Positions 4,806 to 5,758 of a stretch of DNA of 5,758 nucleotides are shown here, one piece after another. How positions within the stretch are numbered: position 1 is the first letter of the stretch; every line of letters begins with the position of its first letter. Source of the DNA: Bifidobacteriaceae bacterium (lineage in GTDB: Bacteria > Actinomycetota > Actinomycetes > Actinomycetales > WQXJ01); contig JAISBQ010000050.1 in NCBI GenBank assembly GCA_031266115.1, forward strand, positions 1 to 5,758, written 5' to 3'. The position numbers and the translations under genes were made by a program. The notes under the pieces were generated by a model. That model was not told where the DNA came from and did not search any database. It saw only the letters and a program-made list of their open reading frames with translations.

Positions 4806-5758
4806 CTACGCGGGATAGGCCACCACGCGCACACCAGTGGCACGTGGCTCCCACCGGGCACCGATTCTCGCGAACACATCACCGGTCTCGGTCACAATCA
4901 CCAAGTCCGACACCGTCGGACCCGCCGCGATCCCCACGAGGTCGCCCGCGCCGCTCGGGGTGCGCCACTGGGTGGTCAAGCCCCCGGCGATAAGCACCTG
5001 AGGTGTGAGTGTGCCAGCCTCGGGAGCCAGAAGTGCCACGGTCACCTGGTCCACCCACGCCACCCCCACCGGCGGCCCAGCCAAGGTCGCGATCAGGATC
5101 GGCGCGCCCAGAGCCACGGGTACACCCCACGGATCGCGTTCCACGGCCGCCAGCCGCGCGCGGACGACGCCCGTATCCTCCTGGGAGATCACCAGCATGC
5201 GCACGGCATCCGGAGCAGGAGCCACCGCGAGGAGGTCCTCGTCGGCAAGCCATGGCGCCTCGACGGACGCCACGGCTCCCACGCCCGACGCCGAAGCGAT
5301 GGTGTCGCCCGCCCCCTCACCGCCATCGGGTGCGCCCACCGCGAACCACAGCCGACCGGTGGTGTCGAAGGCGGGAGCCACACCGCCCGAATCATCCGCT
5401 GCCACGGTCCCAGGTTCCTCATCGCGGCGAACGACGACGACGCGACGATCGGCATCGAGGCCGGCGAGCACCTCGCCGTCCCCCGCGACGGTCAAGGTCT
5501 GCAAGGCACCGACACTCGCCGAGTCGAACCCCGTCACCATCTCGGTCCGGGCGCCATCCACGAGGACGAGAGGGTCGTACTCGGTCTCGGTCCGCTCAAT
5601 CGCGTAGACCGTCGACGCGCTTCGACGCTCCACGATGGACGGCCCCGCTGCCGGCGGGACAGACCACAATTCGCCTCGGCACCGGACCTCGACGCTCCCC
5701 ACGCCGGGAAGATCGGTCAACGACGCCGCCAAGGCCGCCGCGATGCGAACCCTGTCGA
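4806..5758 (-). CDS. lpqB: Lipoprotein LpqB, C-terminal part (partial at the window edge)
   Basis: The frame is open from the right edge to TAG at 4808-4806, giving 316 residues. The N-terminus with signal peptide and lipobox lies outside the window. LpqB is a membrane-anchored extracytoplasmic lipoprotein of actinobacteria; in mycobacteria it interacts with the sensor kinase MtrB and tunes MtrAB signalling on cell-wall and division functions. The first visible residues (DRVRIAAALAASLTDLPGV, then VEVRCRGE) fit the end of the GerMN domain. The rest is a beta-propeller-like series of short strands with repeated hydrophobic/Asp-Gly turns (LVLVDGA, LTVAGDGEVLAGLD, FDTTGRLWFAVG, VGVAWVDQVTVALLA). 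It closes with TETGDVFARIGARWEP and a terminal VVAYPA, resembling the family's aromatic-proline end. Position upstream of comF-hpf-secA supports the call; mtrB would be expected beyond the window. Sequence divergence leaves some uncertainty, mainly over domain edges. Confidence 0.85.
   Translation of the reverse strand, partial: DRVRIAAALAASLTDLPGVGSVEVRCRGELWSVPPAAGPSIVERRSASTVYAIERTETEYDPLVLVDGARTEMVTGFDSASVGALQTLTVAGDGEVLAGLDADRRVVVVRRDEEPGTVAADDSGGVAPAFDTTGRLWFAVGAPDGGEGAGDTIASASGVGAVASVEAPWLADEDLLAVAPAPDAVRMLVISQEDTGVVRARLAAVERDPWGVPVALGAPILIATLAGPPVGVAWVDQVTVALLAPEAGTLTPQVLIAGGLTTQWRTPSGAGDLVGIAAGPTVSDLVIVTETGDVFARIGARWEPRATGVRVVAYPA

Noticed and set aside
4112..4993. Plus-strand open frame of 293 codons opposite comF and the end of lpqB
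   Set aside because: It is Arg/Pro/Ser/Thr-rich with no family pattern, and crosses two real minus-strand genes and their spacer.
5005..5607. Plus-strand open frame of 200 codons opposite lpqB
   Set aside because: It is Ser/Thr/Ala/Pro-rich low-complexity translation typical of an antisense frame; the minus frame shows a coherent beta-propeller pattern.
1..5758. Search for mobile elements, CRISPR, tRNA/rRNA, toxin-antitoxin or defence genes
   Set aside because: No transposase or integrase motifs, regularly spaced direct repeats, tRNA-like cloverleaf or abrupt composition change were seen; the window is filled by conserved housekeeping genes.

Overview
The window is high-GC DNA (GC strongly preferred at third codon positions) from an actinomycete-type bacterium (Actinomycetota). 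The main evidence is gene order. Read along the minus strand, it carries lpqB (3' part), a ComF-type phosphoribosyltransferase gene, hpf (long ribosome hibernation factor) and secA. This is essentially the order downstream of mtrA-mtrB in mycobacteria (lpqB, a small gene, Rv3242c, Rv3241c, secA1) and many other actinomycetes. LpqB is itself an actinobacterial lipoprotein family, and the SecA C-terminus has the long linker and zinc-binding tail of actinobacterial SecA1. I cannot name a genus.

Layout from right to left, the direction of transcription: 5758-4806 is the C-terminal 316 codons of LpqB (end of the GerMN domain plus the beta-propeller), cut by the window edge. 4805-4699 is a 107-base gap with a stem-loop just after the lpqB stop and a perfect DnaA-box 9-mer. 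4698-3955 is comF, with a non-ATG start whose exact position is uncertain. 3926-3261 is hpf, 28 bases after comF and behind a strong Shine-Dalgarno sequence. 3260-3126 is a 135-base leader with a 12-bp stem-loop that abuts a doubled GGGAG ribosome-binding motif. 3125-117 is a complete, intact secA. At the left edge, the last 39 codons of a plus-strand gene for a membrane-anchored protein end at 120, and its stop codon interlocks with the secA stop in the tetranucleotide CTAG.

The four minus-strand genes are probably co-expressed at least in part. Together they cover envelope signalling (LpqB works with the MtrAB two-component system), nucleotide or DNA-uptake-related metabolism (ComF family), ribosome dormancy (HPF) and general protein export (SecA). 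This is core housekeeping sequence. I saw no transposase, CRISPR array, tRNA, rRNA, phage gene or defence system, and no evidence of an undescribed multi-gene system. The items most worth checking are non-coding: the secA leader stem-loop, the DnaA box before comF, and the interlocked convergent stop codons.
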